From assembly GCA_949287095.1 (NCBI GenBank), contig CASEFA010000003.1, positions 1 through 64,000 of the forward strand: 64,000 nt of DNA, in the 5' to 3' direction. The DNA comes from an uncultured Bacillota bacterium. GTDB lineage: Bacteria; Bacillota; Clostridia; Peptostreptococcales; Anaerovoracaceae. A program made the position numbers and the translations under genes. Of the stretch, positions 1 to 8,755 are shown one piece after another. How positions within the stretch are numbered: position 1 is the first letter of the stretch; the number at the start of each line of letters is the position of its first letter. Below the pieces are notes generated by a model. It was not told the origin of the DNA and searched no databases. It worked only from the letters and a program-made list of their open reading frames with translations.

Positions 1-203
1 GCTGCATGAGATAGCAAGGACGCAATATCTGCAAGCAGCTTAATGATAGAGATTAATATTTACCTGATAACGATTTTACACACAAATTTGGACTTGACTT
101 TTAAACTTTCGCTTTTAACCAAGATTTATTGGTTTTTCTCACATGTATATGCGATTTAGCCAAACTGTTATTGGCCGACGTATGGCAAAACCGCCTTTTG
201 ACC
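1..203. other. Non-coding, AT-rich edge of window
   Basis: No credible coding sequence is seen between the window edge and the terminator after the pseudouridine synthase gene. The stretch holds several TTGG/CCAA words in both orientations, for example AACCAAG followed by TTGGTTT around 117-136, GCCAAAC near 160 and TTGGCC near 172. It may be the edge of a further motif island like those described below, but the motif is less clear here and the region is cut by the window end. Confidence 0.4.
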
Positions 204-237
204 AAATAAAAAGGACAAGGCTATGAACCTCGTCCCG
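204..237 (-). terminator. Intrinsic terminator after rluB-like gene
   Basis: On the minus strand the stem GGACGAGG (from 235) pairs with CCTTGTCC (to 213) around a 7-base loop, with one G-U pair, and is followed by TTTTTATTT. It sits about 20 bases past the stop codon of the pseudouridine synthase and probably ends the SCIFF/rluB transcript. Confidence 0.8.
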
Positions 238-255
238 ATTATTCCAAACATGATC

Positions 256-1023
256 CTACCTGCGACCATCGCCGTCACGACTGTTGCGGCTTTGCCGGCC
301 TTTCTGCCCTGCTCCCGAGCAGGCCGCCAGCAGCCTCTTCACTTCGTCTGCAGTGAGCTTGCGGTAGTGGCCTTCCGCCAGATGGCCCAGCTTCACGTCG
401 CCGATTGCGATGCGGGTAAGCTCCTGAACGGGATTTCCCACCGCTGCGAACATTTTACGGACCTGGCGGTTTTTGCCCTCGTGTATGGTGATGTCCACAA
501 GAGTCGACCGCTGATATCCGCGCACCACCTGCACCTGCGCCCGACTGGTGACAAAGCCGCCGATGTCGACGCCCCTGCGAAGAACGCCGCACTTTTTGTC
601 CGAAAGGACGCCGGCCACGCGGGCGCGGTATGTCTTGGGCAGCTCGTGCTTAGGGTGGGTTAGCTTATAGGCGAAGTCTCCGTCGTTGGTCAAAATCAGC
701 AGACCGGACGTATTGTAGTCAAGGCGTCCCACAGGAAACAGCCGGGCGTCCACGTCCGCCACCAGATCCAGCACCGTATCGCGATCAAACTCGTCTTCGG
801 AAGTCGTGACGTATCCAAGAGGCTTATTCAGCAGAATATATACCTTCTCGGTCACCGGCTCGATTATCCGTCCGTCCACCTCTACGACGTCGCCTTCCCT
901 GACATCGTATCCGGCCTCACGGAGCACCAGTCCGTTGACTTTGACCCATCCGCCCGCAACCAGCTCGTCCGCCTTGCGGCGGCTGGCCTCTCCGGAAACT
1001 GCGATGTATTTGTTAATTCTCAT
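256..1023 (-). CDS. rluB: RluB/RsuA-family rRNA pseudouridine synthase
   Basis: The protein (255 aa) converts one uridine of ribosomal RNA to pseudouridine. An S4 RNA-binding domain fills about residues 1-60. The catalytic block GRLDYNTSGL lies at 99-108, with the expected nucleophile Asp102. The last 20 residues are a basic, low-complexity tail. RluB modifies 23S rRNA and RsuA 16S rRNA; the family is clear, but the exact target uridine cannot be told from sequence. The gene lies 51 bases downstream of the SCIFF maturase gene and could be co-transcribed with it; a terminator follows directly. Confidence 0.85.
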   Translation of the reverse strand: MRINKYIAVSGEASRRKADELVAGGWVKVNGLVLREAGYDVREGDVVEVDGRIIEPVTEKVYILLNKPLGYVTTSEDEFDRDTVLDLVADVDARLFPVGRLDYNTSGLLILTNDGDFAYKLTHPKHELPKTYRARVAGVLSDKKCGVLRRGVDIGGFVTSRAQVQVVRGYQRSTLVDITIHEGKNRQVRKMFAAVGNPVQELTRIAIGDVKLGHLAEGHYRKLTADEVKRLLAACSGAGQKGRQSRNSRDGDGRR

Positions 1024-1074
1024 CTTACGCCCTCCATAGGCAGGCTATCTGCCCTCTGTCAAACCGTCCGCCTC

Positions 1075-2469
1075 TTACCGAGCCTTTTCCTCAGCATCTT
1101 CCATGCTCTCGGCGACCTGAATCATAACGGCGCATTCCATGCGTTTTTTAAAGAGCTCGCATCCGTATTCGTAGACTCCCCGGATATCCCCGGTCGCGTG
1201 ATAAGCGTTGGCGGCGCAGCCTCCGCTGCAGTAAAGTCTCGCCCAGCAGTCCCTGCACTCCTCACGCGCATAGACATTGCAGAGCTTGAACTCCCGTCTC
1301 TTCTCCTCGTTGGTAACGCCCTGCCATATGTCGCCCATTCTGTAGCTTTCGTCGCCCACAAACTGGTGACACGGGTAAAGGTCTCCCCACGGTGTCACCG
1401 CAAAATACTCCGTTCCCGAACCGCAGCCGGAAATCCTCTTATATATGCACGGGCCGTGAGTCAGGTCTATCATGTAGTGGTAGAAGGTGAAGCCTCTGCC
1501 TTCCTTCTTTCTCTTTATCATTTCCTTTGCCAGGATTTCGTACTGCTCGAAAAGCTTCGGCAGGTCCTCCTCCGTCAGCGCAAAAGGATCATCGGGGGAG
1601 CATACCACCGGCTCCATTGAAAGCTCGGTAAAGCCCAGATCCGCCATGTGGAATATGTCGTTTGTGAAATCCACGTTGTTATGGGTATAGGTTCCCCGCA
1701 TGTAATAGCCTTTGCCGCCCCGGGACTCCACCAGCCTCTTGAACTTCGGCACGATGACGTCGTAGCTGCCGCTGCCGTCCGTAAACCTTCTGAGCCTGTC
1801 GTGGACTTCCTTTCTGCCGTCAAGGCTCAAAACCACGTTATGCATTTCCTTATTCGCAAAATCGATAACGTCCTCGTCGATTCCCACGCCGTTGGTGGTC
1901 AGCGTGAACCTGAAGTTTTTGTCGTGGGCCTTTTCCACGGAGCGGGCGTAGCGGACTATGCCCTTTACGACCTCCCAGTTCATGAGAGGCTCTCCACCAA
2001 AGAAGTCAACCTCCAGGTTATGACGGCCTTTGGAGTTTTCGATGAGAAAATCGATGGCACGCTTTCCCGTCTCAAGGCTCATAAGTCCGTCGGTACCGTT
2101 AAAGTGCCCCTGGCTGGCAAAGCAGTACGAGCAGTTCAGGTTACATGTGTGGGCCACGTGGAGACAAAGGGCTTTAATCTCGGTGTGCCTCTCCTTAAGC
2201 TCCGTCGCTTTTGGCTCAAAAACGTCATCGGTAAAAAGCTTTCCGGCCGCCTTCAGCGCCTCAATATCCTCAATGACGGCCTCCACTTCAGCCTTTGTCA
2301 CGTCGTCGCGATCCCCGTACTTTTCCATTATCCTCTCGACGATAGCCGGCTTTTCCTCCGTACAAAAAAGTTGGATGATGTCATAAGCCACATCATCCAC
2401 ACAATGCACACTGCCACTATAAACGTCGAGTACGATGTTGTATCCGTTAAGTTTATACTGATGTACCAT
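1075..2469 (-). CDS. scfB: SCIFF ranthipeptide radical SAM maturase
   Basis: A radical SAM/SPASM enzyme (464 aa) that installs Cys-to-alpha-carbon thioether links in the SCIFF precursor encoded immediately upstream. The N-terminal ~80 residues look like a PqqD-type peptide-recognition domain. The SAM-cluster cysteines are C109, C113 and C116 (HTCNLNCSYCF). The C-terminal third carries auxiliary-cluster cysteines in CHQF, CRDCW and YCSGGC. Length and layout match the SCIFF maturase family (TIGR03974, from memory). Its ATG overlaps the precursor stop by one base (TAATG), suggesting translational coupling. The natural role of mature SCIFF is not known. Confidence 0.93.
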   Translation of the reverse strand: MVHQYKLNGYNIVLDVYSGSVHCVDDVAYDIIQLFCTEEKPAIVERIMEKYGDRDDVTKAEVEAVIEDIEALKAAGKLFTDDVFEPKATELKERHTEIKALCLHVAHTCNLNCSYCFASQGHFNGTDGLMSLETGKRAIDFLIENSKGRHNLEVDFFGGEPLMNWEVVKGIVRYARSVEKAHDKNFRFTLTTNGVGIDEDVIDFANKEMHNVVLSLDGRKEVHDRLRRFTDGSGSYDVIVPKFKRLVESRGGKGYYMRGTYTHNNVDFTNDIFHMADLGFTELSMEPVVCSPDDPFALTEEDLPKLFEQYEILAKEMIKRKKEGRGFTFYHYMIDLTHGPCIYKRISGCGSGTEYFAVTPWGDLYPCHQFVGDESYRMGDIWQGVTNEEKRREFKLCNVYAREECRDCWARLYCSGGCAANAYHATGDIRGVYEYGCELFKKRMECAVMIQVAESMEDAEEKAR

Positions 2470-2612
2470 TAGTTCTTGTTTTCACACTCCTGGTTGGCAA
2501 CGCCGCAGGAAGTCTTGCATGCGGACTGGCAGGAGGTCTGGCACTCGCCGCAGCCGCCATTTTCCATGCTCTTCTTAAGATCTCTGGTTTCTATAGTAGT
2601 TATTCTTTTCAT
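2469..2612 (-). CDS. scfA: SCIFF precursor peptide (six cysteines)
   Basis: A 47-residue precursor. An N-terminal leader (MKRITTIETRDLKKSMENGG) precedes a core with cysteines at 21, 24, 28, 32, 36 and 43, in the pattern GGCGECQTSCQSACKTSCG, typical of the 'six cysteines in forty-five' family. The start is supported by AGAAGG eight bases upstream of the ATG. Acceptor residues for the thioethers would be the Thr/Ser/Gln residues between the cysteines; this is inferred from the family. No transporter or protease gene lies next to it, as is usual for SCIFF loci. A consensus promoter lies 40 bases upstream. Confidence 0.95.
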   Translation of the reverse strand: MKRITTIETRDLKKSMENGGCGECQTSCQSACKTSCGVANQECENKN

Positions 2613-2650
2613 TGGTATTACCTTCTTTCTTATCAAAATAGCTACGAATC

Positions 2651-2679
2651 ATTTTACCGATTTATGAGGGAGTTGTCAA
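2651..2679 (-). promoter_or_regulatory. Sigma-A promoter of the SCIFF operon
   Basis: On the minus strand, TTGACA (2679-2674) is separated by 17 bases from TAAAAT (2656-2651). The start would be near 2644, giving a leader of about 32 bases with an AGAAGG ribosome site. The fit to the housekeeping consensus is 11 of 12. Confidence 0.8.
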
Positions 2680-2689
2680 GGGCTGTGGC

Positions 2690-3110
2690 AAGACTCTCTT
2701 CTCCCACGCAATCCGCCCACGCAAACCATTCCTAAAATCGATGCCAACACAAATTTGATAGAAATTACGGCTGTCTTAAGTCCGCCTTTCGATTCTAATA
2801 AGTTCTGTTTGCCGTAGATATTCGTTTTACTGTTCCCTTGGAAAACCGAGTTTGCCGTACATATCCAATAGACTGATGTCGTGGCAAACTTTTAGGCTAA
2901 GAAGCCGGTCAATGATTCTAATTTTATCATTATATGTCAATTTATGGGATGATTTTACTTTTAATTCAGCTGTAGATACATCTTCTGTCATCTACTCTAC
3001 CTAAAAATAGAAAAAAGTTTGCCACGAGCTAGCTGGATTCAGAGTTTATGGCAAACTTATTTTCCAAGAATCCCTTAATAGCACTATTGTGGCAAACCAA
3101 CCGTTTACTT
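2690..3110. repeat. Motif island A: GTTTGCC/GGCAAAC array
   Basis: A non-coding stretch between the end of the long pheS-to-TPR operon and the SCIFF promoter. It holds six exact copies of the heptamer: GTTTGCC at 2807, 2850 and 3017, and GGCAAAC at 2883, 3050 and 3091, with further partial copies (2721, 2694). The first two are extended direct copies (GTTTGCCGTASATAT). GATTCTAAT also occurs twice (2791, 2914). No open frame is credible. Random expectation for a heptamer on both strands in 420 bases is well below one copy. Confidence 0.75.
3003..3058 (-). terminator. Terminator built from island A motifs
   Basis: On the minus strand AAGTTTGCCA (from 3058) and TGGCAAACTT (to 3015) form a perfect 10-bp stem with a 24-base loop, followed by TTTTCTATTTTT. 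It lies 86 bases past the TPR gene stop and would end the long operon. Confidence 0.65.
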
Positions 3111-3143
3111 GTCAAAGGTTAACGCGCTGATTTCCTTCCCACC

Positions 3144-4154
3144 TTACGACAGTCCCGGGTTTCTCTCCACTTTCTCCGCTTCCCGGTTTTCCCTGACTAT
3201 CCTGACTTTCTGGCGGTACTTTTCCGCCTTCTCCTCGTCCCCTTCCGCCTCGTAGATGGCGGCAAGGGCTTCCATGACCTCTGTGTTTGACGGGGACAAA
3301 GTCAGCACCTTCAGCAGGCACTCCTTTGCCGTTTCGTCGTCGCCCAGCTCGTCGTAGGCGAGGCCCAGATAGTACCAGAGAGGCCACCAGTTGCTGAAGC
3401 GGGGGTCTTCCCTGTACGGCGACAGGATATCGATGCCTTCCTGAAAGCGGCCGGAAATCACCTTGTTGTAGCCTTCCTCTATCTTCACCGGCTCGGAAAG
3501 CTTTTCAAGCCACCGGGCGATTTCCGACTTCATCTCCCCGTTACCGGAAAGCTTCATGAACTCCTCCCAAGTCAGCTTTGCCTTCATGTAGAGGCCCAGG
3601 TTCAGGTACCCGTAGCCGAGGAAGTAATATCCCATGTCGAAGTCCGGCTTTGCAAGGGTAAGCTTCTCGAAGGCTTCCAGGGACTCGGCTTTGAACCTGC
3701 CCACGAAGTTCTCGCCCTCACCTTTTTCATATGCGTCCCTGCATGCCCTGCCGTAGCAATAGAGGGCGTCCGGGTTGCCCGGGTCGATTAGAAGGGCCGC
3801 GCGGAACATGATGCAGGCGTAATCGAAGTCGTTTTTTGCCGCTCCGTCAACGCCGTCGTTTATGAGAGGCTTTACGAAGTCCTTTGTGAAGAGACGGGTT
3901 ATGTAGGCGATGTAGCTGTCCCGGTGTTTGAAGTTTACGTCGCAGCCTATGACAAAGGCCATGTTCTGCGCAATCTTAAGGGTGGTAAGGCCCTCCACCT
4001 CGCCTATGCGAACGGGAATGGGAACTCCCGTAAGGATGTCGTCAAGTCCCGCCTTCTTCAAATATCCCTCCGACAGCTCGTCGAAGATGTATTCCTTCAG
4101 ATGTGGAATCAGGTATTCGCCTATGCGGTCGGGTATGCGGTTTGCGTCTGTCAT
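3144..4154 (-). CDS. TPR-repeat protein, function unknown
   Basis: A 336-residue soluble protein with tetratricopeptide-like helices at about 105-145 (DFDYACIMFRAALLIDPGNP) and 248-320 (WYYLGLAYDELGDDETAKEC and onward). The first ~100 residues do not resemble anything I recognise. The C-terminus is lysine/glutamate-rich. The ATG follows the stop codon of the upstream B12/radical SAM gene with no gap (TAAATG), so it is translationally coupled and probably works with that enzyme or the other radical SAM protein, perhaps as a scaffold. That role is inference only. Confidence 0.8.
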   Translation of the reverse strand: MTDANRIPDRIGEYLIPHLKEYIFDELSEGYLKKAGLDDILTGVPIPVRIGEVEGLTTLKIAQNMAFVIGCDVNFKHRDSYIAYITRLFTKDFVKPLINDGVDGAAKNDFDYACIMFRAALLIDPGNPDALYCYGRACRDAYEKGEGENFVGRFKAESLEAFEKLTLAKPDFDMGYYFLGYGYLNLGLYMKAKLTWEEFMKLSGNGEMKSEIARWLEKLSEPVKIEEGYNKVISGRFQEGIDILSPYREDPRFSNWWPLWYYLGLAYDELGDDETAKECLLKVLTLSPSNTEVMEALAAIYEAEGDEEKAEKYRQKVRIVRENREAEKVERNPGLS

Positions 4155-5666
4155 TTAAATTTCCCAGCCCTTTCTTATAAATCTCTTAATGGCCTCGGGG
4201 TTTAAGAACTTCTTCATGTCCCCGGCCAGGTGTCTTTGGGTCTTTATGTATATTTCGCCGGATGCTCCGCCAAAGCCTTCTGCGAACTTCAGCAGAATCC
4301 GGTACAGGTCTTCTTTAGTATGGTTCTTTCTGTGGTAGCCGCAGTCATAGTAGAATCCCGCCAGCTTTTCGTAGAACTCAAAGCTGTTTTCGGCCACTGC
4401 GCAGTCCAGATACTCCAGAGTTTCATCGAAGCCTCCCCGGTTGTAGTACAGGTCCAGTACGGTCTCTATCATCTTCAGCCGCGCAAGCTCCGACGCAGAA
4501 ATGTGCGCCGTCGATATGACCTCGTAAGGCGCCTCGTCTCTGTATATTATGCCGTTTGCCTCCGCGTCGTCAGCGACCGGCGTTCCCTTCAGCACTTTCA
4601 GAAAGCCCAGCTGAAGCTCGTGGGGCCTTAAGGCGTAGGCCTTGTTGAAGCTTCTCCCGAAGGATGCGTAGTTCTCGTATGGAAGCCCCGCGATAAGGTC
4701 GGCGTGGACTTCGCAGTTTCCTAAGGCCAGCAGCTTTTCCGTGTTTTCCATCAGCCTGTAAAGGTCGCCGCTTCTTCCCACCGACGAAAGAACCAGAGGG
4801 TTCGTGCTCTGAATCCCCACCTCGAAGCGGAAAAGTCCCCGGCGCGCTCTGCTTATGGTTTTTATTGCATCATCGTCCAGGAGGTCCGCGCAGATCTCGA
4901 AGTGGAAGTTGGTCTTTCCGTTGTCGTTATCAATGAGGTGGTTCCAGATTGAAACGGCCCTCATTCTGTCGGCGTTGAAGGTTCTGTCTATGAACTTGAC
5001 CTGCCTCACTTCCATAGCGAGGAAATAGTCAAGCTCCCTGCGCACTCTCTCCATGGGCAGAAACCTCATACTCCTGTCCAGACAGGATATGCAGTAGCCG
5101 CAGGAGTAGGGGCATCCCCTGGAGGATTCGTAGTAGACCACTTTGTCCCGTTCAACGTCAAGCCTTGCGTAAGGAAAAGGCAGCTTTTCCATGGGAACCT
5201 GAGGGCAGTCCGGACTGCTGACGACTCTCCCTCCCCGGCGGTGCGTAAGAGATCCGACCCGGGAGAACTTCTTATCCCCCAGAACAAGAGCCTTTACGAA
5301 CTGAAACATTGCAAGCTCGCCCTCTCCCCGTATTATGTAATCCGCCCACGGATTTTCCGAAAGGAAGTCCTCTGCTCCGTAGGTGACCTCAGGGCCGCCA
5401 AGGAGAATCTTAAGGTCGGGACACGCCTTTTTAAGGTCCCTGCACAAAGGTTTTATCTGCTCTATGTTCCATATGTAGCATGAAAAGCAGACGATGTCGT
5501 AGCGCCCTCTTAAGATGTCCACGTAAACGGCCTCCAGCTCGTGGTTTATGGTGTATTCCCGGAGCTCAATGTCAAGGCCTGAGTCCACCGTCACGTTGTA
5601 GAGGTACTTAAGGGCGAGATTCGAGTGAACGTATTTGGCGTTTAGGGTTGTAAGCAAAATCCTCAA
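4155..5666 (-). CDS. B12-binding radical SAM protein, DUF4080 type
   Basis: A predicted cobalamin-dependent radical SAM enzyme (503 aa). The N-terminal ~130 residues form a B12-binding-like Rossmann domain opening with RILLTTLNAKYVHSNLAL. The SAM-cluster motif GCPYSCGYC gives cysteines near 185, 189 and 192. The C-terminal ~150 residues match the DUF4080 extension. Its substrate is unknown. I choose TTG at 5666, because GAGGG lies seven bases before it and the family starts MRILLTTLNAKY; a GTG at 5690 would add eight residues. It lies 30 bases after the previous radical SAM gene and abuts the TPR gene. Confidence 0.85.
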   Translation of the reverse strand: MRILLTTLNAKYVHSNLALKYLYNVTVDSGLDIELREYTINHELEAVYVDILRGRYDIVCFSCYIWNIEQIKPLCRDLKKACPDLKILLGGPEVTYGAEDFLSENPWADYIIRGEGELAMFQFVKALVLGDKKFSRVGSLTHRRGGRVVSSPDCPQVPMEKLPFPYARLDVERDKVVYYESSRGCPYSCGYCISCLDRSMRFLPMERVRRELDYFLAMEVRQVKFIDRTFNADRMRAVSIWNHLIDNDNGKTNFHFEICADLLDDDAIKTISRARRGLFRFEVGIQSTNPLVLSSVGRSGDLYRLMENTEKLLALGNCEVHADLIAGLPYENYASFGRSFNKAYALRPHELQLGFLKVLKGTPVADDAEANGIIYRDEAPYEVISTAHISASELARLKMIETVLDLYYNRGGFDETLEYLDCAVAENSFEFYEKLAGFYYDCGYHRKNHTKEDLYRILLKFAEGFGGASGEIYIKTQRHLAGDMKKFLNPEAIKRFIRKGWEI

Positions 5667-5696
5667 AAGAATTCCCTCTTTCTGAAGCACTTTTGG

Positions 5697-6569
5697 TTAA
5701 AGCATTCTGAAGCGCTCGTCCTTTAAAAGCTCCGTGTCGTCCATGGCTCTCTCAAGCTGGGCGAGCATTCTGTCTCTGTCCTGCGGAAGGTTTCCCCGAA
5801 GCGACACGTAATTGGAGGCGTGGTTGCTCCTGAATACGCACGGGCCTTTTGGCTCTGCGTTCTGAAGAAGGAGGTATGTCTCCTGAACCACTTCCTCTCC
5901 CGTCAAAACCTGAAACTTTCCGCTCCTTATATCCTCCGCCAGGGGCACATCCGGCTCAAGCATCAAAGTGAGCAGCCCCACATAAGATGCGTTCATTTCC
6001 GTTATCATCTTTCCGGTTTCGACGGCGTGCTCCTTCCAGAGCGCCTTTCCGCCCATGCCGGAGATAAAGGTTACCGATGCGGGAATTCCCGCATCTTCTA
6101 TCTTTCTTACGGATTCTATGAGCTGATCCCGGCTGACGCCTTTGTTTATCATCTCAAGTATCTTCTCGCTTCCCGATTCCGCTCCCAGGTAGATGATTCC
6201 AAGGCCGTGAGCCTTAAGGGTCTTAAGCTCTTCGGGAGTCTTTCTCAGAACGTCTTTTGCCGAGCCGTAGATACCCACTCTCTCGCACTCGGGAAACAGC
6301 TCCCTTATCTTATCCAGTATTACAAGCAGCTTGTCCGTCGAAAGGCAGAGGGCGTCGCCGTCGCAGAGGAATATTCTCCCCACTCTGGCATAAGTCTTCC
6401 TTGCGTCCTCCAGATCCTCTATGACCTCGTTTACCGGGCGCACTCTGAACTGCTTCGCCTTGAACATGCCGCAAAATGTGCATTTGTTGTGAGAACAGCC
6501 TATGGTGACCTGAACCAGCAGGCTGTACGCCTCGCTGGGCGGTCTGTAGATGTCTCCTATATATCTCAT
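5697..6569 (-). CDS. Radical SAM protein, unknown substrate
   Basis: A 290-residue radical SAM protein with the cluster motif GCSHNKCTFC: cysteines 25, 30 and 33, spaced C-x4-C-x2-C rather than the usual C-x3-C-x2-C. The following residues (GMFKAKQFRVR) and the GAESGSEKIL block near 130 fit the Elp3/HemN-like TIM-barrel group. No extra domain is present. It lies 18 bases after argS in a run argS, this gene, B12/radical SAM, TPR. I do not recognise a pathway; tRNA or peptide modification are both possible. Confidence 0.8.
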   Translation of the reverse strand: MRYIGDIYRPPSEAYSLLVQVTIGCSHNKCTFCGMFKAKQFRVRPVNEVIEDLEDARKTYARVGRIFLCDGDALCLSTDKLLVILDKIRELFPECERVGIYGSAKDVLRKTPEELKTLKAHGLGIIYLGAESGSEKILEMINKGVSRDQLIESVRKIEDAGIPASVTFISGMGGKALWKEHAVETGKMITEMNASYVGLLTLMLEPDVPLAEDIRSGKFQVLTGEEVVQETYLLLQNAEPKGPCVFRSNHASNYVSLRGNLPQDRDRMLAQLERAMDDTELLKDERFRML

Positions 6570-6587
6570 ATCCTGTATCCCTTTCTC

Positions 6588-8309
6588 CTACATTCTCTCA
6601 GGTGCCTTCATTCCGAGGAGGGCAAGACCGTTCTTTATTGCAGTCTTTGTCGCTATTACCAGGGCAACCTTGGCAGCCTTTTCCTCGTCGTTGTCAGTGA
6701 GAATGTGCTCGTCGTGATAGAACTTGTTCAGGCCCTGAGCCATGTCCACTATGTGCCTCGTCACGATGGAAGGCTCGTACTTCTCGCAGGCGTCCTTAAT
6801 CACGTCAGGGAACCTGTAGAGAAGCTTGGTGAGCTCGTAGGCGCTTTCGGACGTAAGGTAGCCGTAGTCGAGACCGGAGGTGTTCTCCGCCTTCTTAACC
6901 GTATCCTCTCCCGCCTTTTTGATTACGCTGGCGCACCTTGCATGGGTGTACTGAACGTAAGGGCCCGTCTCGCCGTCAAAGTTGAGAACCTTGTCCCACT
7001 TGAAGGTGTAGTCCTTGATGCGGTTGTTGGAAAGCTCCTGGAATATTACGGCGCCGATTCCAACTTCCTTTGCAACCTCGTCGATGTCGAGATCGGAGTT
7101 CTGGTTCTTTTCGGCAATGATCTCTCTCGTCTTTTCAACGGCCTTGTCTAACACGTCCTCCAGGAACACCACTCTTCCGTGTCTCGTGGACATGGTTCCC
7201 TCCTCAAGGCTTACGAGGCCGAAAGGAACGTGAACGCAGTCCTTTGCCCAGTCGTAACCCATGAGCTCCAGAATCTTGAACCACTGCTGGAAGTGAAGGT
7301 TCTGCTGGGAAGCCACGACGTATATATTTTTATAGAAATTGTAGGTTTCTTTTCTGTACACCGCTGCCGCAATGTCGCGGGTGATGTAAAGGGTGGAGCC
7401 GTCTGACTTTGTTATGAGGGCGGTGCCAAGACCGTACTCTTCCAGGTCTACAACCTGCGCTCCCTGGGACTCCTTGAGAAGTCCCTTTTCCTTAAGCTCC
7501 TTTACGAATCTCGGCATCTTGTCCGAGTAGAAACTTTCGCCATTATATGAATCGAAGGAAATGTCCAGCATGTCGTATACTCTGGTGAATTCCTTGAGGC
7601 TTTCCTCTCTGAACCACTGCCAGAGCTCCACCTCCTCCTTCTCTCCCTTTTCAAGCTTTGCAAAAATCTCGCGGGCTTCATCGTCAAGCTCCGGATGGGT
7701 CTCGACCTCAACGTGGAACTTCGTGTAGTATGAGAGAAGGGTCTTTATAGGCTCTCTCTTTACGTCCTCCGCGTTGCCCCAGTGTCTGTAGGCGCAGATC
7801 ATCTTTCCGAACTGAGTTCCGTAATCTCCCAGATGGTTGATTCTGAACACGTCGTAGCCCATGGCGTCAAAAATCTTATATAGGGAATTTCCTATCACGG
7901 TGCTTCTGATGTGGCCGATGTGGAAAGGCTTTGCGATGTTTGGAGACGAAAACTCCACTATGACCTTCTTTCCCTGACCTTCATCGCTCTTTCCGAAGTC
8001 GTCGCCCTTTGAGAGAACCTCGCTTACGGTGCTCTCTATGAGTTTTTCCTTTGCGATGAACATATTTACGTAGGCGTTTACCGGCTCAACCTTATCAAAA
8101 AGGTCGCTTTCCTCTATGGCGGAGGCTATGTCCTTTGCGATGAGAGGAGGAGCCTTTCTGAGAATCTTTGCGAGGCGGAAGCACGGAAATGCGTAATCTC
8201 CCATTTTGCTGTCCTGAGGGATTTCTATGATGTCGGCTATTTCGGCCTCCGTAAGGAATTCAACCTGACCTGCTATTATCCCGGCTATTTCTTCTTTAAA
8301 ATTTATCAT
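6588..8309 (-). CDS. argS: Arginyl-tRNA synthetase
   Basis: A class I aminoacyl-tRNA synthetase (573 aa) charging tRNA-Arg in the cytoplasm. An N-terminal Add-1-like domain covers about 1-90. The HIGH motif is at 130-133 within SSPNIAKPFHIGHIRST. The KMSKS position reads MSTRH, as is common in ArgRS. The C-terminal DALR anticodon-binding domain ends near ALLGMKAPERM. The start overlaps the DUF523 gene by 14 bases. No T-box leader precedes it, so it is expressed as part of the long operon. Confidence 0.97.
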   Translation of the reverse strand: MINFKEEIAGIIAGQVEFLTEAEIADIIEIPQDSKMGDYAFPCFRLAKILRKAPPLIAKDIASAIEESDLFDKVEPVNAYVNMFIAKEKLIESTVSEVLSKGDDFGKSDEGQGKKVIVEFSSPNIAKPFHIGHIRSTVIGNSLYKIFDAMGYDVFRINHLGDYGTQFGKMICAYRHWGNAEDVKREPIKTLLSYYTKFHVEVETHPELDDEAREIFAKLEKGEKEEVELWQWFREESLKEFTRVYDMLDISFDSYNGESFYSDKMPRFVKELKEKGLLKESQGAQVVDLEEYGLGTALITKSDGSTLYITRDIAAAVYRKETYNFYKNIYVVASQQNLHFQQWFKILELMGYDWAKDCVHVPFGLVSLEEGTMSTRHGRVVFLEDVLDKAVEKTREIIAEKNQNSDLDIDEVAKEVGIGAVIFQELSNNRIKDYTFKWDKVLNFDGETGPYVQYTHARCASVIKKAGEDTVKKAENTSGLDYGYLTSESAYELTKLLYRFPDVIKDACEKYEPSIVTRHIVDMAQGLNKFYHDEHILTDNDEEKAAKVALVIATKTAIKNGLALLGMKAPERM

Positions 8310-8754
8310 TTTCCTGTAACTCCTTTTCCGATATTACATCTATACCCATTTCTTTAAGCATCTTCGTGAAGCAGCCGTCTCCGTCCGTGAGCGTTCCCGT
8401 AAAGGTTCCGTCGTAGATACGTCCGCTGCCGCAGGAAGGGCTTTTCGCCTTTAAAATTGCGCCTTCTATTTCTTCACCTGCATCCTCTGCCGCCTTTAGC
8501 GCCTTCTCAAGGGCTATGCGCGAGCCCCGGAGGAACTCCTCAGTAACGTCTTTTCCCTCTTTATCGACTATCCTGCCCGTTCCTCCAGGCTCGTACTCTG
8601 CCGGAGGCCTGGGGCAGGGAAGTCCCGAATCTCCCTCGGGACAAACGGTGCACACCTTATGGTTTTTACAGAACTCAATAACATGCCCGTTCCGGTTGTT
8701 TCCGCCGTCGTATTTGCAGTTCACGCCCGTAAGGCACCTGCTCACAAGATACAT
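8296..8754 (-). CDS. DUF523 family protein
   Basis: A 152-residue cytoplasmic protein of the DUF523 (YbbK-like) family. Visible signatures are SRCLTGVNCKYDGG at the N-terminus (C7, C13), VCPE near 38, and KSPSCGSGRIYDGTFTG near 104. The cysteine pattern suggests metal or cluster binding, but the function is not established. It starts one base after the mutS2 stop region and overlaps argS, so the three are co-translated. Confidence 0.88.
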   Translation of the reverse strand: MYLVSRCLTGVNCKYDGGNNRNGHVIEFCKNHKVCTVCPEGDSGLPCPRPPAEYEPGGTGRIVDKEGKDVTEEFLRGSRIALEKALKAAEDAGEEIEGAILKAKSPSCGSGRIYDGTFTGTLTDGDGCFTKMLKEMGIDVISEKELQENDKF

Positions 8755-8755
8755 A

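Noticed and set aside
1648..2472. 274-residue plus-strand frame opposite the SCIFF maturase
   Set aside because: It is the complement of a clear radical SAM gene, with no motif of its own and no ribosome site.
2690..3110. CRISPR array in island A
   Set aside because: The repeated unit is only seven bases, occurs in both orientations and at irregular spacing; no cas genes are near.
5820..7151. 443-residue open frame on the plus strand
   Set aside because: It lies antisense to argS and the radical SAM gene, which have full family motifs. Its translation shows no recognisable domain; it reflects codon bias of the minus-strand genes.
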